A DNA stretch of 64,000 nucleotides. It comes from Corynebacterium humireducens NBRC 106098 = DSM 45392. Lineage in GTDB: Bacteria; Actinomycetota; Actinomycetes; Mycobacteriales; Mycobacteriaceae. How positions within the stretch are numbered: position 1 is the first letter of the stretch; each line of letters starts with the position of its first letter. The notes under the pieces were generated by a model. The model was not told the DNA's origin. It did no database searches and worked only from the letters and a program-made list of their open reading frames with translations. The DNA lies in assembly GCF_000819445.1 (NCBI RefSeq), contig NZ_CP005286.1, positions 1,612,001 to 1,676,000 of the forward strand. The letters run 5' to 3'. Shown here in pieces: positions 63,804 to 64,000 of this stretch. A program made the translations under genes and the position numbers.

Positions 63804-63809
63804 ATCCTA
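63804..63809 (-). promoter_or_regulatory. Candidate pyrH -10 box
   Basis: TAGGAT on the minus strand about 40 bp upstream of the pyrH GTG, downstream of the tsf terminator. Confidence 0.4.
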
Positions 63810-63832
63810 TCCCGTGCCCGTGAGACGCGAAA

Positions 63833-63861
63833 ACCGCCGCGCTCAGGGTGAGCACGGCGGT
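63833..63861 (-). terminator. Terminator after tsf
   Basis: ACCGCCGCGCTCA-ggg-TGAGCACGGCGGT forms a 13-bp stem (one mismatch). On the minus strand it is followed by TTTTCGCG, consistent with intrinsic termination of tsf before pyrH. Confidence 0.78.
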
Positions 63862-63885
63862 CGTCGGAAAGCGGGGAGGCGGCGG

Positions 63886-64000
63886 TTAAGCCTGGCCGAC
63901 CTCGAAACGCTGGAAGCCGGTCAGGGTGACGCCGGCGTCATCCATGAGCTGCTTGACGGTCTTCTTGGAGTCGGCGACGGAGGCCTGCTCCAGGAGGACG
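63886..64000 (-). CDS. tsf: Elongation factor Ts, C-terminal fragment (runs off the window)
   Basis: Only the last 37 codons are present; the gene continues beyond base 64000. The translated end is [18 protein letters not shown] through FEVGQA and a TAA at 63888-63886. This is the conserved C-terminus of EF-Ts, the nucleotide exchange factor for EF-Tu. The position immediately upstream of pyrH is the universal rpsB-tsf-pyrH-frr order. Confidence 0.9.
   Translation of the reverse strand, partial: VLLEQASVADSKKTVKQLMDDAGVTLTGFQRFEVGQA

Overview
The window is a high-G+C actinobacterial chromosome segment, almost certainly from the genus Corynebacterium. The evidence is the gene order dapB-thyX-dapA-rnj, the cluster rimP-nusA-ylxR-infB-rbfA-nrnA-dinF-pptH-pptT, and mqo/mtr/map next to the isoprenoid genes ispG-rip1-dxr. 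Mycothione reductase points the same way, as do the many genes whose start codon lies only 6-8 bases behind a TAnnnT -10 box (leaderless mRNAs). I cannot name the species. Most core genes are on the minus strand. No rRNA, tRNA or CRISPR array was seen.

Layout. 59-5270 (minus) holds a DinB-like protein, RNase J, then dapA, thyX and dapB (lysine/diaminopimelate and thymidylate synthesis). 5331-7085 is a VOC-family gene split after codon 7 by a complete 1,362-bp IS3-family element with imperfect terminal repeats and a 3-bp target duplication. 7139-11867 holds a lipoprotein, a DUF1963 protein, pnp, a small membrane protein and rpsO. 12161-18563 is a complete type I restriction-modification operon (hsdM-hsdS-hsdR) followed by A+T-richer non-coding DNA and an unrecognised gene; this is the main accessory insertion. 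19576-22373 holds a nucleoside hydrolase, ribF and truB. 22370-24969 holds an AbiEi/DUF559-like protein, a structured intergenic region, and the pair pptT (phosphopantetheinyl transferase) and pptH (the opposing hydrolase).

25129-33475 (minus) is the transcription/translation operon rimP-nusA-ylxR-infB-[second pptH-like gene]-rbfA-nrnA-dinF. 33509-38408 holds a lipoprotein, an MMPL transporter, a GNAT acetyltransferase and proS. 38441-44894 holds yaaA, an S66 peptidase, an AAA+ ATPase, a Bcr/CflA MFS exporter, selO and a PhnB-like protein. 44957-50647 holds mqo, an alpha/beta hydrolase, mtr and an HNH protein. 50656-56944 (minus) runs dxr-rip1-ispG-lipoprotein PBP-map. 57056-64000 holds a DUF2631 membrane protein, an ABC-2 exporter, rlmN, a LapA-like protein, cdsA, frr, pyrH and the 3' end of tsf.

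The less ordinary items are: nine copies of a 10-mer (GTCGAGAAGC) spread through unrelated genes, once at the cost of a rare AGA codon; two closely similar PptH-type phosphoesterases in one gene cluster; the precisely delimited IS interruption; an intergenic region before the AbiEi-like gene with two DnaA-box-like sequences and a long inverted repeat; and several unassigned palindromic operators. I found no convincing wholly new multi-gene system.
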